DNA of 52,641 nt, taken from positions 1 to 52,641 of the forward strand of contig NVXD01000008.1 in the NCBI GenBank assembly GCA_002746415.1. Reading direction: 5' to 3'. The notes under the pieces are model-generated. The model was not told the DNA's origin and searched no databases. It saw nothing but the letters and a program-made list of their open reading frames with translations. The position numbers and the translations under genes are program-made. This DNA comes from Flavobacteriaceae bacterium. Its GTDB lineage: Bacteria; Bacteroidota; Bacteroidia; Flavobacteriales; Flavobacteriaceae. Positions 33,144-42,079 of the stretch are shown in pieces; the first letter of the stretch is position 1, and each line of letters starts with the position of its first letter.

Positions 33144-34517
33144 TTAAAATTCTCTTATTTTAATATTTTTAAAGGAAACTGCATCTCCATGATCTTGCAA
33201 AAGAATCAAGCCTTCTGGAATTCTTCCAAAATCTTCCCATTTTTCATATTTGCTTTTTTCCACAAGTGCCTTAAAAACTTGACTGAATCTATCAAATTCA
33301 ACTACTTTTACTTGATTTAACCAATGCTCAACATGTCCATCCTTCACAATGATCCGAGCATTGTTCCACACATTTATCCCTTTAAAGTTCTTACCTCTAG
33401 AACTGTCATTATTTTCTGCTCTGATCAAATCATACAAGGAGCCTATAGTTCTATTTCCGTTTTTCCCCTGTTTGGCATCTGGGTGTTTTTTGTCATCTAA
33501 TATTTGGTATTCAAGTCCAATGGCTGAACCTTCTCCTTTGTTTAATTCAGAATCTACAAAATATTTAACACCACTATTGGCACCTTCAGACAATTTAAAG
33601 TCAACACTAAGCTCAAAGTTGCTGAACACATCAGTGGTGACAATATCGCCACCATTTGTAGATTCTTGTCCACCAGAAGACAACACCTTTAGTATACCAT
33701 CTTTTATTTCCCATCCTTTTTCCGGAAAATTGTCCAATTTGGCACCTCTCCATCCATTTGTGGTCTTTCCATCCCACAATAAGCGCCATCCCTTTCGTGT
33801 TTCGTTTTCGGTAAGGTGATTGGTCAAGTAACTGATCTCGGGTACATCAGCATCTACTTTATTTCTAGAATTTTCTAAATCAGTGGTTTTAATTTTAATG
33901 TTTTTCCATTTAACAATTTTTCCTTCATGCTCTTTGTCATGTATACTATGTACTTGGAATGCAATAAAACCTTCTGCTGTTTGGTCATCCACTAAATTGG
34001 CACATTGTACATCATTTATCCAAGTTCTTATAGTATGACCTATGGCTTCAATTCTATAATGATTCCATTGTCCATTAATAAAGGCCTGTTGCCCTTTTGG
34101 ATTACGAGAAAGTGGATAAAGCCAACCAGAACGTGCTTCATCGTATATGCCACCAGCCCATTTTCTGGAGCTTGTCTCTATTTCACATTGGTACCCGTGT
34201 ACCCTACCTTTCTTATAACTAGGGATGCTATTACTCCTAAACTGTACGCCCGAATTTAGACCGTTTTCTACAAACACTTCAAACTCTAAAATAAAGTCCC
34301 CATAGGTTTTTTTTGTGGCCATGAAACTATTTGGAATCCCAAGTTTGGAAGTGCCTATTAATTCTTGATTTTTTATTTCATATTGTGCATCTCCATTTAG
34401 TTGTTGAAAGTTAGATAAGTCCTTTCCGTTGAACAGCTTTTTCCAATTTTCTTGTGCTGATACGGATAAACAGGACATGAAAATAATGATCAAAATTTGA
34501 ATTTTTATTTTTCCCAT
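33144..34517 (-). CDS. Tandem DUF1080 exported protein
   Basis: The 457-residue protein has a signal peptide (about 1-21) and two DUF1080 domains. The first is at about 25-212 ([40 protein letters not shown]) and the second at about 240-457 ([55 protein letters not shown]). The duplication doubles the usual length of about 200. Members of this family hydrolyse or eliminate 3-keto-glycosides. It is the first gene of the minus-strand operon that runs to about 30 kb, directly behind the divergent promoter with CGTTAACG sites and a -7-like TATATTTG. Both domains keep the NSGV motif seen in active-looking family members. Confidence 0.87.
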   Translation of the reverse strand: MGKIKIQILIIIFMSCLSVSAQENWKKLFNGKDLSNFQQLNGDAQYEIKNQELIGTSKLGIPNSFMATKKTYGDFILEFEVFVENGLNSGVQFRSNSIPSYKKGRVHGYQCEIETSSRKWAGGIYDEARSGWLYPLSRNPKGQQAFINGQWNHYRIEAIGHTIRTWINDVQCANLVDDQTAEGFIAFQVHSIHDKEHEGKIVKWKNIKIKTTDLENSRNKVDADVPEISYLTNHLTENETRKGWRLLWDGKTTNGWRGAKLDNFPEKGWEIKDGILKVLSSGGQESTNGGDIVTTDVFSNFELSVDFKLSEGANSGVKYFVDSELNKGEGSAIGLEYQILDDKKHPDAKQGKNGNRTIGSLYDLIRAENNDSSRGKNFKGINVWNNARIIVKDGHVEHWLNQVKVVEFDRFSQVFKALVEKSKYEKWEDFGRIPEGLILLQDHGDAVSFKNIKIREF

Positions 34518-34585
34518 AAGTACTTATAATTCTTTAAATGATTTTATTTTTTAACAATTGATAAATAGTTGCATGTTAACTTTAC

Positions 34586-34618
34586 CAAATATAAAAAAAT
34601 ATTACGTTAACGTTAACG
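34586..34618. promoter_or_regulatory. Divergent promoter with overlapping operators
   Basis: Two overlapping CGTTAACG palindromes occupy 34605-34612 and 34611-34618. On the minus strand TATATTTG (34593-34586) matches the Bacteroidota -7 consensus TAnnTTTG, which places the palindromes over the -33 region of the tandem DUF1080 operon. A further TGTTAAC lies at 34574-34580. Binding here would control both the DUF1080 operon and probably the oxidoreductase-uxu operon. Confidence 0.6.
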
Positions 34619-34682
34619 AAATATAAAAATAATTTTTAAATTGCGGTAATTAGTTTCTAATAATAGTATTAAATAAAATTAT

Positions 34683-36026
34683 ATGGATTCAAACAGGAGA
34701 GGGTTTCTAAAAAAAGCCACAGCAGGGGCAGTAGGGATTGGTTTAAGCAGTAGTGTTAATGCAATGTCTGCAAGCAGTTATTCAAACATTATTGGGTCTA
34801 ATGATCGGATCAATTTGGCCATTCAAGGATTAGGAAGACGTTATTCAGCTTATATTGGAGCTATTGCCAATAAGAAGAATAATGTTCGTCTACTTTATTT
34901 ATGCGATGTTTTAAAAAGTCAAAGAGATAAGGCGGCTGCAAACTTTGGTAAAGCAATCAACTATAAACCCCAACTCGAAAATGATATTCATAAGATTTTT
35001 GATGATAAAGATGTTGATGCAATATTCATGGCTACACCAGATCACTGGCATACTCCGGGTGCGTGTATGGCCATGAAAGCTGGGAAACATGTGTATTTAG
35101 AAAAACCGTGTAGCCATAACGGGAGAGAAAATGAATTGGTTGTTGCGTTCCAACAAAAATACAATAAGATGGTTCAAATGGGTAACCAGCAGAGGTCTTC
35201 TGTGGAAACCACTTCGCTCATGAAAGATATCCATAATGGTGCAATTGGTGAGGTATATAAAGCTATTGCCTTTTATACAAATGGAAGAGGTGAAGTCCCC
35301 GTTCCTACAAAAGCTGCACCTCCGGAAGGATTGGATTGGGATTTGTTTCAAGGTCCAGCCCCAAGAAAGGATTATATGCACAATACGTGGAATTATAATT
35401 GGCATTGGTACGGTTGGGATTATGGTACTGCTGAAATGGGGAATAATGCAACCCATGAATTGGATATAGCACGTTGGGCAATGGATGTAGAATATCCAGA
35501 ACATGTTGATGTGATTTCTGGAAAACACCATTTTGTAAATGACGGTTGGGAAATGTATGATACCATGGAGGCTACTTTTAGGTATTCTAATAATCGTGTG
35601 ATACAATGGGATGGAAGCAGTAGAAGTAATTATAATAAATACGGTAAGGGAAGAGGAACTTTAATTTATGGCTCTTTGGGCTCTGTAATGGTTGATCGTG
35701 GAGGATATGAAATGTTTGATCTCTCCGGAAAATTAATAAAGGATAGTAAATCTGCCAGTCAAGAAGGTGGTGTTGCATTAGGTGGTGGTGGTAACTTATC
35801 TACCAGGCATGCCGTTAACTTCTTTGGAGCTATTAGAGGAAAAGAAGCGCTTACTTCTCCAATTGAACAAGGAGCTCTAAGTCAATCCTTGACACATTAT
35901 GCAAATATTTCTTCAAGAATTGGAAAGTCATTTGATGTTGATCAGACTACCGGTCGCATATTTGATAGAGATGCCATGAAATTATGGTCTCGTACTTACG
36001 AACCAGGTTGGGAACCCATCTTATAG
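34683..36026 (+). CDS. Gfo/Idh/MocA family oxidoreductase, Tat-type leader
   Basis: The 447-residue protein begins with an RR leader (SNRRGFLKKATAGAVG) and a Rossmann segment (INLAIQGLGRRY, about 43-54). The E-K-P motif is at 140-142 (HVYLEKPCSH), and the C-terminal substrate domain follows. It is clearly related to the oxidoreductase at 31748 (shared SNIIGSNDRI/NRIIGANDRI region and leader type) but only distantly. It is the first gene of the plus-strand operon with the SDR and uxuA (64- and 22-base gaps), divergent from the DUF1080 operon. A role in oxidising a uronate glycoside or a released keto sugar before reduction to mannonate is plausible but unproven. Confidence 0.9.
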   Translation: MDSNRRGFLKKATAGAVGIGLSSSVNAMSASSYSNIIGSNDRINLAIQGLGRRYSAYIGAIANKKNNVRLLYLCDVLKSQRDKAAANFGKAINYKPQLENDIHKIFDDKDVDAIFMATPDHWHTPGACMAMKAGKHVYLEKPCSHNGRENELVVAFQQKYNKMVQMGNQQRSSVETTSLMKDIHNGAIGEVYKAIAFYTNGRGEVPVPTKAAPPEGLDWDLFQGPAPRKDYMHNTWNYNWHWYGWDYGTAEMGNNATHELDIARWAMDVEYPEHVDVISGKHHFVNDGWEMYDTMEATFRYSNNRVIQWDGSSRSNYNKYGKGRGTLIYGSLGSVMVDRGGYEMFDLSGKLIKDSKSASQEGGVALGGGGNLSTRHAVNFFGAIRGKEALTSPIEQGALSQSLTHYANISSRIGKSFDVDQTTGRIFDRDAMKLWSRTYEPGWEPIL

Positions 36027-36090
36027 AGAAAACCACTTGCTAGGGTAATGAAGAATTAGAATAAAATTATTATTGTAAATTTTAAGATGA

Positions 36091-36912
36091 ATGAAGAAAG
36101 TCGATTTATTTGATATTTCAGGAAAAGTTATTATTATAACAGGTGGTGCAGGAGCTTTAGGTGGTAGTATGGCCGCCTATTTAATTGAACTAGGGGCTAA
36201 AATTGTTATACTAGACCTATTTCCCAAGAACGTCGAGGAAAGAGTAGCCGAATTAAAAAAATTAAGTCCTAATGTCATTGGGATTTCTGGAAGTGTTTTG
36301 GATGAAAAGCATCTTAAGAAAGCAAAAACGGAGGTACTAGAAAAGTGGAGTAAAATTGATGTATTGATCAATGCTGCTGGTGGAAATATGCCAGGAGCAA
36401 CAATTGGAGAAGATCAAACCATTTTTGATCTAAATATAGAAGATTTTAAGAAAGTGTCTGAATTGAATCTTAATGGTTCTGTATTGCCCTCAATGGTTTT
36501 TGGTGAAGTAATGGCAAAACAATTATTTGGGAGTATTGTCAATATTTCGTCCATGACTGCAACCCAAGCGGTTACTAGGGTTGTTGGATACTCAGCTTCC
36601 AAAGCTGCCATTGATATTTTTACCAAATGGATGGCTACTGAACTGGCGCTTAAATTTGAAGGTAGCGTACGCGTAAATGCAATTGCTCCTGGTTTTTTTA
36701 TTGGAAACCAAAATCGCGCTCTTTTAACCAATTCGGATGGTAGCTATACAGAACGAGGACATACCATCATAAAAAATACGCCAATGAAACGGTTTGGAAA
36801 TCCAGATGAACTAAATGGTGCCATACACTGGCTCATTAGTGATGCAGCCTCCTTTGTTACCGGGACCATTATTCCTATAGATGGTGGATTTAGTGCTTTT
36901 AGCGGTGTATAA
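36091..36912 (+). CDS. uxuB: SDR-family D-fructuronate/mannonate oxidoreductase
   Basis: The 273-residue protein is a classical short-chain dehydrogenase: TGGAGALG cofactor motif (17-24), NAAG (94-97), catalytic serine at NISS (151-154), and Y167-S-A-S-K171. The C-terminus has the FVTGTIIPIDGGFS signature. It resembles the SDR-type UxuB enzymes that reduce D-fructuronate to D-mannonate, found beside uxuA in Bacteroidota and Firmicutes, rather than the longer E. coli UxuB. UxuA follows after 22 bases, which supports this assignment. A role on a different keto sugar acid of the locus is possible. Cytoplasmic; NAD(P)-dependent. Confidence 0.8.
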   Translation: MKKVDLFDISGKVIIITGGAGALGGSMAAYLIELGAKIVILDLFPKNVEERVAELKKLSPNVIGISGSVLDEKHLKKAKTEVLEKWSKIDVLINAAGGNMPGATIGEDQTIFDLNIEDFKKVSELNLNGSVLPSMVFGEVMAKQLFGSIVNISSMTATQAVTRVVGYSASKAAIDIFTKWMATELALKFEGSVRVNAIAPGFFIGNQNRALLTNSDGSYTERGHTIIKNTPMKRFGNPDELNGAIHWLISDAASFVTGTIIPIDGGFSAFSGV

Positions 36913-36934
36913 CAAATAAATCATAAATACCCAG

Positions 36935-38125
36935 ATGAAAATGAAAATGCAACAAACATGGAGGTGGTACGGCCCCAATGACCCAGTTTCTTTAAATGAT
37001 ATTAAACAGGCCGGAGCAACTGGCATTGTTTCCGCATTGCATCAAATTCCCAATGGTCAGGTTTGGACCGTTGAAGCAATAAAAGAACGTAAAAAATTAA
37101 TTGAAGATGCAGGTCTTGTCTGGGCAGTGGTAGAGAGTATTCCCGTCCATGAAAATATAAAAACTCGCTCTGGAGATTTTCAATTATATATAGATAATTA
37201 TAAAAATAGCATTCATAATTTGGCGAGCTGCGGTGTCAACACGGTGTGCTACAATTTTATGCCGGTTTTAGACTGGACAAGAACTTCATTGGATTATGTT
37301 GTTGAAGATGGCTCAAAAGCTCTTAGGTTTGATGTTGTTGCCTTTGCTGCTTTTGAATTGTACCTTCTTAAAAGACCGGGAGCTGAAAAGGTGTATTCTG
37401 ATGCGCAACAAAGTCAGGCCAAAGAGTACTTAGATTCCTTACCCGAGGAAGAAAAACAGAAACTCGTAAAAAACATAATTGCAGGATTGCCAGGTGCCGA
37501 AGAGGGATATACCTTAGCACAATTTCAACAAATTCTTAATACCTATGCAGCTATTGATGCTCAAAAGCTTCAAGAAAACTTAGTATTATTTTTAAAAGAA
37601 ATTATTCCAATTGCTTCTCAGAGTGAGGTGTTGATGTGTATTCATCCAGATGACCCTCCATATCCAATATTAGGATTGCCCAGAGTGGTAAGTACTGAGG
37701 AAGATTATGCCTATTTGTTTGAGCAGGTCCCAGACCGTTCTAATGGGATTACCTTTTGTACAGGTTCCTTAGGCGTTAGGGCGGACAATGATTTGGTGCA
37801 AATATTTAAGAGATTTGCTGATAGGGTGCATTTTTTACATTTACGAAGCACAAAACGAGATGCTGAAGGAAATTTTCATGAAGCCAATCACTTAGAGGGT
37901 GATGTAGATATGTTTGGTGTTGTAAAAGAAGTATTGCTAGAACAAAAAAGAAGAACTACAGAGGGTAGGGCAGATGCTGTTATTCCTATGCGACCCGATC
38001 ATGGTCACCAAATGCTCGATGATCTTTCAAAAAAAACCAATCCCGGTTATTCTGGTATTGGTAGGTTGAGAGGTTTGGCAGAGTTAAGGGGGCTTGAGGA
38101 AGGGATTTATAAATCAATGATGTAA
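36935..38125 (+). CDS. uxuA: Mannonate dehydratase
   Basis: The 396-residue protein matches UxuA (PF03786, about 390 residues) over its length: N-terminal [41 protein letters not shown], the metal-site segment [44 protein letters not shown] and the C-terminal [13 protein letters not shown]. The conserved cysteine and histidines that bind divalent metal are present. It dehydrates D-mannonate to 2-keto-3-deoxy-D-gluconate. It is the last gene of the plus-strand operon. The kdgK and kdgA genes for the next steps are not in the window. The start may be the ATG at 36935 or an in-frame ATG 6 or 12 bases later. Confidence 0.95.
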   Translation: MKMKMQQTWRWYGPNDPVSLNDIKQAGATGIVSALHQIPNGQVWTVEAIKERKKLIEDAGLVWAVVESIPVHENIKTRSGDFQLYIDNYKNSIHNLASCGVNTVCYNFMPVLDWTRTSLDYVVEDGSKALRFDVVAFAAFELYLLKRPGAEKVYSDAQQSQAKEYLDSLPEEEKQKLVKNIIAGLPGAEEGYTLAQFQQILNTYAAIDAQKLQENLVLFLKEIIPIASQSEVLMCIHPDDPPYPILGLPRVVSTEEDYAYLFEQVPDRSNGITFCTGSLGVRADNDLVQIFKRFADRVHFLHLRSTKRDAEGNFHEANHLEGDVDMFGVVKEVLLEQKRRTTEGRADAVIPMRPDHGHQMLDDLSKKTNPGYSGIGRLRGLAELRGLEEGIYKSMM

Positions 38126-38246
38126 TATAAAAAGGTGATTTCCGATACATCAATCAGAAACCTTTGATCATACATGTAAGTTGCTGCAAGAAGTAATAGC
38201 TCAATATAATACGCTATAAATTAAGTGTTTATGTGTTTTGTTGATG

Positions 38247-38810
38247 CTATTTACTTTTGGTGGTATAGGTGATTATAAAGTAAATTAATGGAAGGAGTAA
38301 AAAAGAGAACAACCAGTATTTTGAGTGTTTTTTTTCTTTCAAAACAAAATAAGCTAATCCTTTACTTGTTTTAAAAATTGTTTGCTCTGAGTTTAGGGTT
38401 AAAGTGTTGTAATTTACCTGATTGTCAAAAACATTGAACATTATAGTATTGGTGATTTTATGCAGCTCATTTCCTTTAAATATAATGAGATAGATATTTT
38501 GATGCGAGTGTCCCATGTTTTCTAATGCTACAAACTTTTGAAAATTGAGCTTGTTCCCCTGCGTGTTTGTTAGTATAAGGTTGGCTTTAAGGTATGCAAT
38601 AAAAGTATTTTCAAAATCTTTTTTACTGCTAAAATTTTTTAATGAAGGATTAAAATTTAGCAAAGCATTTCTCATGGTCCATGGAAATTCTGCCTGAATC
38701 TCTACAGTGTTTTCTTTTTGGACGATTTTAAAAAAAGCTTCATTTGCTTCGTGCGCAAATCCAGAAGAATGTAATACACATACCAAACTAAGGAGTATTG
38801 CATATTTCAT
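38247..38810 (-). CDS. Exported DUF6702-like protein with C-terminal membrane helix
   Basis: The 187-residue protein has a signal peptide (about 1-19, ending SGFAHEA) and a soluble domain. A C-terminal hydrophobic helix follows (YWLFSFLLLPLIYFIITY) with a basic end, so it is probably anchored in the inner membrane facing the periplasm. The mature start H-E-x-x-E-A-F-F-K-I and the EFPWTMRNALLNFNP segment recall DUF6702 proteins; this is only a resemblance. Its ATG overlaps the stop of the YHYH gene (TAATG), so the two are translationally coupled, with the sulfatase further upstream. Function unknown. Confidence 0.6.
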   Translation of the reverse strand: MKYAILLSLVCVLHSSGFAHEANEAFFKIVQKENTVEIQAEFPWTMRNALLNFNPSLKNFSSKKDFENTFIAYLKANLILTNTQGNKLNFQKFVALENMGHSHQNIYLIIFKGNELHKITNTIMFNVFDNQVNYNTLTLNSEQTIFKTSKGLAYFVLKEKKHSKYWLFSFLLLPLIYFIITYTTKSK

Positions 38811-39769
38811 TACTGACCTATTTCAAAATCTGAAGAAGGACTGCCTCTAAAGTATCTTGGAATACTTGGGAAATCATCAGTAATAACATAATAATAGGTT
38901 CCTGCCGGGTATTCTGGCGTGACACCAGTTCTACCATTGGCTTCATCTAAGGTGCCAAAACTAATAACATATTCATAGTCGCTAGAGTAAACACCGTTAT
39001 ATATATCACAAGGAGCTGTAACACCATCTCCGGGTCTGTCTCCTGATTTTAATTGATAACTGGATGTCATTTCTATAACATCTGAAGAATTATCCATCGC
39101 TGTACTATATGCGAATTTGTAATAGATTGGAAAGCCATCTGCAGCATAACCAATCAAAGTCATAGCGTCAGTAGGTACACCTATATCATCTAAAAACAAA
39201 GTTGGTTTTCCATGATAATGATATTTACCATTAGGTTGTACATGTGCATAATTACAATCTAACCCAATATTTACATTAAGTGGTTCTAAATTCCATTCCC
39301 AATTCACATTTGGGTCCATCATGCCATTATGTGGAAAAGGCTCAGCCGGAATTGGATCTAACTCCACACCACTAAACAAAATTCCAAAAGAATAATCAGG
39401 TCCATTGTTTCCCGAAAGGGATGTTAATGCTGTTGCTACGGTGGGGTTTGTTGTAATATTATACGTGTCAGATTGCTCCGAAATTGCATTTGGATTTAGC
39501 GACCCTTGTCCACCACCAAACAAACCAACCATGTGCTCAGGAATACTATTTGCCGTAATAGTTCTTGTAGTTCCAGTAATTGACTCACTATATTGATGCG
39601 TAAAGGTCAATGTTTGGGTACAGGGACCAACGGAAGTATCTAAGATGATATCTGAAGTGCACTCGCTTGCAATTGGAGTTACATCCTCACCTTCTTCTTC
39701 AATTTTATCTGTACTACAACTTATTATTGCGAATAGGGATATTAAACTGACTTTGGTCCTTTTCTTCAT
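38810..39769 (-). CDS. YHYH domain lipoprotein
   Basis: The ATG at 39769 gives a lipoprotein with lipobox AIISC (Cys18); an upstream start at 39793 would disrupt the signal. The 319-residue mature region contains the eponymous YHYH motif (GKYHYHGKP, Y183-H186) of PF14240, together with PHNGMMDPN and a C-terminal TGVTPEYPAGTYYYVITDDFP segment. The histidine cluster suggests metal (possibly copper) binding, but no function is established for the family. It lies 64 bases after the sulfatase gene and overlaps the DUF6702-like gene, forming a three-gene unit on the minus strand. Confidence 0.8.
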   Translation of the reverse strand: MKKRTKVSLISLFAIISCSTDKIEEEGEDVTPIASECTSDIILDTSVGPCTQTLTFTHQYSESITGTTRTITANSIPEHMVGLFGGGQGSLNPNAISEQSDTYNITTNPTVATALTSLSGNNGPDYSFGILFSGVELDPIPAEPFPHNGMMDPNVNWEWNLEPLNVNIGLDCNYAHVQPNGKYHYHGKPTLFLDDIGVPTDAMTLIGYAADGFPIYYKFAYSTAMDNSSDVIEMTSSYQLKSGDRPGDGVTAPCDIYNGVYSSDYEYVISFGTLDEANGRTGVTPEYPAGTYYYVITDDFPSIPRYFRGSPSSDFEIGQ

Positions 39770-39833
39770 GCTTAATAAGACTATTTTATTCATACAAGGT
39801 TTAATTTGAGGAGTTAACGCTTACTCTAGCCAG

Positions 39834-41168
39834 TTAATTTCGTATTTCTGATAGTTCAGTTTCTAAGGCCGTTTTAGCTTGTGATGCTGCACTAGTCAAT
39901 GTATCGTCAAGTAAGTTTACGGTTTCGTACGGGTCTTGATTCAAATCGTATAATTCTTCATAACCATTTGCATTGATGATCAATTTGAATTGGCTATTTT
40001 TTATGGTCCATAAATCATCTGTCCCATTGTTCATTTCTGAGTATTGAAACTCCCTGATAATACTGGCTGATGATAAAAGAGATTTAAAACTCTTGCTGTC
40101 ATTAATCTCAGTCACTTCTATACCTGCTAATTCGGAAATGGTGGCAAAAAGGTCGGTTCCAGAAATTAAATTATCATCAGTTCCAACTCTTGAGACAGCC
40201 GCTCCGGAAATGAACATTGGGGTGTTTATGCCTCCTTGATACAAGGAACCTTTTGCTGTAGCATTGCTATAAGGAGATTGCGCCACCTGATTTGGAGTGC
40301 CATTGTCTCCTACAATGATGATTGTAGTATTTTCTCTTTCAGCTTCGGGAATGCCATCTAATAAAACTCCAATTTGATAATCCATTGCCTCAATAGCGGC
40401 CATATAATAAGGAATTGGATCCATACCTAAACTGTACTCTGGTAAATTTCCCTGTGAATGCATTTCAGTTGGCGGCACATGAAAAGGGGTATGTGGGGCA
40501 GTATAGGCCAACCACAAAAACCAGGGTTTTTCTTGTCCATTGATCCAGTCAATGGATAAATCTGTAAATTTCGCTGTGATGTACTCGTTCTGATTTGTAT
40601 TTACGCCATCTTCACTTAGCGTCCATTGCGTATAACCACTGCCTCCTGACAACAATCCAGAGTAGTAATCCATGCCCAATGTCTCAGGGTTAAATGTTGA
40701 AATCCCTTCACCAGCCAAATGCCATTTGCCTATTGCAGCGGTTGCATATTCGTTATTGGTTTGCGATTTTATATAGTTATGCAAAACATCTTCAGAATTG
40801 CTCATAGTATCGCCAGCCCATTTTACGCCAGTTCTGTACCCATATTTTCCAGTAATAATTGCGGCTCTGGTAGGAGAACAAGTGGGATAAACCCATAAAT
40901 TATTAAAACTGAGGCCGGTATTTCTTATGGCGTCAATGTTTGGAGTATTTGGTTTAATGCTTCCTTCTGAATAGCCTGAAATAGCATCCTTTCCCAGATC
41001 ATCTGCGATAATCAAAAGAATGTTCGGAGCATCGTTTGATGGAATGGTTTCATCATCATTAGAAGTGATAATTTCGTCATCATCCGATATTAGAATTGCA
41101 TTATCATCCTTTTTGCAGCTAGAAAACATAGCAAGGAGTACAAGTGCAATAAGATAATGTGTTTTCAT
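39834..41168 (-). CDS. Sulfatase lipoprotein (formylglycine-dependent)
   Basis: The ATG at 41168 gives a 444-residue protein with lipobox MFSSC (Cys18) and an acidic linker. The sulfatase domain starts at NILLIIADDLGKD (metal-binding aspartates). The formylglycine signature C97-S-P-T-R is in YPTCSPTRAAIITG, followed by GKWHL and a late DNGTPN segment. The cysteine must be converted by an anaerobic (anSME) or FGE maturase, not encoded in the window. It should remove sulfate esters from a polysaccharide or its oligomers in the periplasm or at the outer membrane. It fits a marine, sulfated-glycan lifestyle. Its place in a unit with YHYH and DUF6702-like proteins hints at a shared but unknown process. 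Confidence 0.92.
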   Translation of the reverse strand: MKTHYLIALVLLAMFSSCKKDDNAILISDDDEIITSNDDETIPSNDAPNILLIIADDLGKDAISGYSEGSIKPNTPNIDAIRNTGLSFNNLWVYPTCSPTRAAIITGKYGYRTGVKWAGDTMSNSEDVLHNYIKSQTNNEYATAAIGKWHLAGEGISTFNPETLGMDYYSGLLSGGSGYTQWTLSEDGVNTNQNEYITAKFTDLSIDWINGQEKPWFLWLAYTAPHTPFHVPPTEMHSQGNLPEYSLGMDPIPYYMAAIEAMDYQIGVLLDGIPEAERENTTIIIVGDNGTPNQVAQSPYSNATAKGSLYQGGINTPMFISGAAVSRVGTDDNLISGTDLFATISELAGIEVTEINDSKSFKSLLSSASIIREFQYSEMNNGTDDLWTIKNSQFKLIINANGYEELYDLNQDPYETVNLLDDTLTSAASQAKTALETELSEIRN

Positions 41169-41311
41169 AGTAGCTTTTGTTTTTCCAATACTTAGACGCA
41201 ATTCTAACTTGAAGGTTTATTGGCCCAATTATGATTTCGTTTCCCAACTGAAACAAGTTAAGTGGGTTGATTATAGTAATAACTAAAGTTCAGAGTCTTT
41301 ATTATATACCC

Positions 41312-42001
41312 TTATAATCTAAAGTCAAAACCACTTGTTACTTTCTCTTGATACACTTTTTGATCAAATTGATATAAAAAGGAACCTTTTCTTGAAGACC
41401 TTTTGTCCTTTTCACTCAGCTTGATCAATATTTTTAAGGAGTTTATTTTGTTCACAAAATTTCTTTTGTCAAGCTTTTTATTTAGAATTGCTTCATACAG
41501 TTTTTGTAGCTGCAACATGGTAAATTTTTCAGGCAAAAGCTCAAGTCCAATGGGTTGTATAGTTGTTTTATGGCGCAGGCGCCTCATTGCCCTTTTCAAC
41601 ATGGAATTATGGTCAAACACCAATTTTGGAAGGTCATCAACAGCAAACCATTTTGCAGAATATTGTTGTTGTGGTTCCTTTTCATGATTTTGTATGTTTA
41701 TTAAGGTGGAATAGGCAACGGATATTGTTCTTTCAACTGGATCACGATCAACTTCACTATAGGCCTCCAATTGTTCCATATAGATATTGTTTAAACCAGT
41801 TAGTTTTATTAAAACACGCTGTGCTGCTTCATTTAAGGTTTCATCCTTCTTTAAAAAACCACCCATTAGGGACCAGTTACCCTTTTTGGGCTCAAACCCG
41901 CGTTTAATAAGCAGTACTTTTAAATTTTCTGTATCAAATCCAAAAATAATGCAGTCTACTGCAACAATAAGTTTGTCCTCTTTTTGATAATTATGCAACA
42001 T
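41312..42001 (-). CDS. araR: Nudix-type transcriptional regulator of L-arabinose utilisation
   Basis: The 229-residue protein has an N-terminal Nudix-like domain (about 10-150) and a C-terminal winged-helix DNA-binding domain (about 160-229). The Nudix box is degenerate: after GGFLKKDETLNEAAQ the catalytic pattern REUxEE is R-V-L-I-K-L, so hydrolase activity is not expected. This matches the NrtR family and the AraR regulators described from Bacteroides, where a Nudix-like domain senses L-arabinose. It is divergent from the arabinose operon, and a perfect inverted repeat lies between them at 42044-42070, which supports the assignment. Confidence 0.87.
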   Translation of the reverse strand: MLHNYQKEDKLIVAVDCIIFGFDTENLKVLLIKRGFEPKKGNWSLMGGFLKKDETLNEAAQRVLIKLTGLNNIYMEQLEAYSEVDRDPVERTISVAYSTLINIQNHEKEPQQQYSAKWFAVDDLPKLVFDHNSMLKRAMRRLRHKTTIQPIGLELLPEKFTMLQLQKLYEAILNKKLDKRNFVNKINSLKILIKLSEKDKRSSRKGSFLYQFDQKVYQEKVTSGFDFRL

Positions 42002-42043
42002 ATTTTAGTAAAAAAGGAAAAGGTAATCATATTTTTAGTAATT

Positions 42044-42070
42044 TTATAAGTGTGAAATCAACACTTATAA
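42044..42070. promoter_or_regulatory. Candidate AraR operator
   Basis: TTATAAGTGT (42044-42053) and ACACTTATAA (42061-42070) are perfect 10-base inverted repeats with a 7-base spacer. They lie 10 bases before the GH51 start codon and 43 bases before the araR start on the other strand. Binding here would control the whole plus-strand arabinose operon and possibly araR itself. Confidence 0.7.
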
Positions 42071-42079
42071 TTTATACTC

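Noticed and set aside
33349-33819. A 156-codon plus-strand frame opposite the tandem DUF1080 gene
   Set aside because: It is fully antisense to a well-supported domain protein, has a serine/proline/leucine-rich composition typical of frame shadows, and no recognisable domain.
35097-35606. A 169-codon minus-strand frame opposite the Gfo/Idh gene
   Set aside because: It is antisense to conserved coding sequence, with a histidine/isoleucine-rich composition and no domain.
41563-41907. A 114-codon plus-strand frame opposite araR
   Set aside because: It overlaps the Nudix domain on the other strand and shows shadow-like composition.
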